64,000 bases of DNA from Salinisphaera sp040361255 (GTDB taxonomy: Bacteria > Pseudomonadota > Gammaproteobacteria > Nevskiales > Salinisphaeraceae): NCBI RefSeq assembly GCF_040361255.1, contig NZ_APNG01000008.1:110482-174481 (forward strand), written 5' to 3'. A model generated the notes under the pieces. That model did not search any database and was not told the DNA's origin. It saw only the letters and a list, made by a program, of their open reading frames with translations. Position numbers and translations under genes: made by a program. Positions 63,015 to 64,000 of the stretch are shown here, piece after piece; within the stretch, counting starts at the first letter, position 1; each line of letters opens with the position of its first letter.

Positions 63015-63443
63015 ATGAAGACGTTTTCTGCAAAGAAAGACGAAGTCCCCGGTGACTGGTATGTCGTCGATGCCGACGGCAAGACGCTCGGTCGTCTGGC
63101 TTCGGAAGTCGCCACGCGCCTGCGCGGCAAGCACAAGCCGGAATACACCCCGCATATGGACGTGGGCGATCACATCGTGGTCGTGAACGCCTCCAAGATC
63201 AAGGTGACCGGCAAGAAGCCGCAGCAGAAGATCTATTACCGGTTCACCGGTTATGTCGGCAACATGAAGTCCGTCACGCTCGAGGATCAGCTCGCCGCCC
63301 ATCCCGAGCGCGTGATCGAGCATGCCGTCAAGGGCATGCTGCCGAAGAATCCGCTGGGCCGTCAGATGGCCCGCAAGCTGCGCGTCTATCCGGGCGCCGA
63401 GCATCCGCATACCGCACAGCAGCCGCAGACGCTGGAGATTTAG
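63015..63443 (+). CDS. rplM: 50S ribosomal protein L13
   Basis: A 142-residue L13, the standard length. It has MKTFSAKKDEVPGDWYVVDADGKTLGRLAS, RGKHKPEYTPHMDVGDHIVVVNA and MLPKNPLGRQMARKLRVYPG, typical of the family. It is an early assembly protein of the large subunit. It forms an operon with rpsI three bases downstream, and has its own clear promoter. Confidence 0.98.
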   Translation: MKTFSAKKDEVPGDWYVVDADGKTLGRLASEVATRLRGKHKPEYTPHMDVGDHIVVVNASKIKVTGKKPQQKIYYRFTGYVGNMKSVTLEDQLAAHPERVIEHAVKGMLPKNPLGRQMARKLRVYPGAEHPHTAQQPQTLEI

Positions 63444-63446
63444 TCA

Positions 63447-63839
63447 ATGGCAACCGAACAAGCCTACGGTACCGGCCGTCGCAAGACCGCGACCGCCCGC
63501 GTTTTCATCAAGCCGGGTAGTGGCCAGATCACGGTTAACAAGAAGTCGCTGGACGAATACTTCGGCCGTCCGACTTCGCGCATGATCGTGCGTCAGGCGC
63601 TGGAAGCCACCGATTCGAGCGATCGTTTCGATATCAACGTGACCGTCGCCGGTGGCGGCCCCAACGGCCAGGCCGGCGCCATTCGCCACGGCCTGTCCCG
63701 GGCGCTGGTACAGTATGACGAAATGATGCGTGCACCGCTGCGCGCCGCGGGCTACATGACCCGTGACGCCCGCAAGGTCGAGCGCAAGAAGATCGGCCTG
63801 CACAAAGCTCGCAAATCGCCGCAGTACTCCAAGCGCTAG
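63447..63839 (+). CDS. rpsI: 30S ribosomal protein S9
   Basis: A 130-residue S9. It starts with YGTGRRKTATARVF and ends with the basic tail KARKSPQYSKR, which reaches the P-site tRNA. GGGPNGQAGAIRHGLSRAL is the conserved middle block. It is the second gene of the rplM-rpsI operon, followed by a tRNA gene. Confidence 0.98.
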   Translation: MATEQAYGTGRRKTATARVFIKPGSGQITVNKKSLDEYFGRPTSRMIVRQALEATDSSDRFDINVTVAGGGPNGQAGAIRHGLSRALVQYDEMMRAPLRAAGYMTRDARKVERKKIGLHKARKSPQYSKR

Positions 63840-63892
63840 CGGCGATTGCCGACCGTTTGCCGCCTACCCGGCGAGCGGTCAGCCCAGTTTGC

Positions 63893-63966
63893 TGGGGGAT
63901 CGTCTAGTGGTAGGACTACGGACTCTGACTCCGTCAACGGGGGTTCGAATCCCTCTCCCCCAGCCA
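63893..63966 (+). tRNA. tRNA-Gln (anticodon CUG)
   Basis: The cloverleaf can be drawn in full. The acceptor stem is TGGGGGA / TCCCCCA with discriminator G and encoded CCA. The anticodon stem is ACGGA / TCCGT around the loop CTCTGAC, so the anticodon is CTG (reads CAG). The T-arm has the usual GTTCGAATC. The T1-A72 pair is a known feature of tRNA-Gln. Confidence 0.95.
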
Positions 63967-63971
63967 GCATC

Positions 63972-64000
63972 AAAAGCCCGCCTATTGGCGGGCTTTTTTT
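63972..64000 (+). terminator. Rho-independent terminator after tRNA-Gln
   Basis: AAAAGCCCGCC / GGCGGGCTTTT forms an 11-bp stem with a TATT loop, followed by a T-run that reaches the window edge. Confidence 0.93.

Overview
The window reads as chromosomal DNA of a high-GC gammaproteobacterium. Housekeeping genes fall in typical gammaproteobacterial neighbourhoods: coaE-zapD-yacG beside pilC-pilD, divergent bamD/rluD-pgeF, uvrA / YajR-like transporter / ssb, and miaB-phoH-ybeY-corC-lnt-leuS-lptE. An ANR/FNR-type regulon is also present. A Salinisphaera-like lineage would fit, but that genus guess comes from general impression, not from a search. Coding density is high. I see no prophage, insertion sequence or CRISPR array.

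Region 1 (about 1-15.3 kb) is the most unusual part. It opens with four genes in the order acyl-ACP synthetase, NAD-dependent epimerase/dehydratase, acyl carrier protein, serine palmitoyltransferase. This matches the bacterial ceramide genes aasR-cerR-acpR-spt described in Caulobacter. A short-chain reductase follows. On the same strand come an LpxO-like lipid hydroxylase, an LpxL-like acyltransferase with a changed catalytic motif, a GT8-like/ELM1 fusion, a second ELM1 protein, a 2OG-Fe(II) oxygenase, a sulfotransferase and a GT4 glycosyltransferase. A convergent GT2 glycosyltransferase and an MsbA-like exporter ABC protein end the block. Taken together I infer a locus that makes, decorates and exports a sphingolipid-based or lipid A-like glycolipid.

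Region 2 (15.3-35.3 kb) is housekeeping: dciA and secA divergent, argJ, mutT-thiE fusion, yacG-zapD-coaE-pilD-pilC, the pilSR two-component system, sucCD with a strong terminator, nadE, bamD, rluD and pgeF. Region 3 (35.3-36.1 kb) is a non-coding array of six degenerate ~103-bp units, arranged as three ~204-bp higher-order repeats. uvrA, a YajR-like transporter and ssb follow.

Region 4 (41.3-53.8 kb) looks like a low-oxygen island. It holds a split-barrel flavoprotein, a cluster-less Crp/Fnr regulator, pdxH, two universal stress proteins, cydABX, cydDC, ompW and an ANR/FNR-type Fe-S regulator. Six sites matching TTGAT-N4-ATCAA at 9 or 10 of 10 positions lie in its intergenic gaps.

Region 5 (53.8-64 kb) is an envelope, RNA-processing and translation run: miaB, phoH, ybeY, corC, lnt, leuS, lptE, a nitroreductase, rplM-rpsI with a clear promoter, and tRNA-Gln(CUG) followed by a terminator at the right edge.
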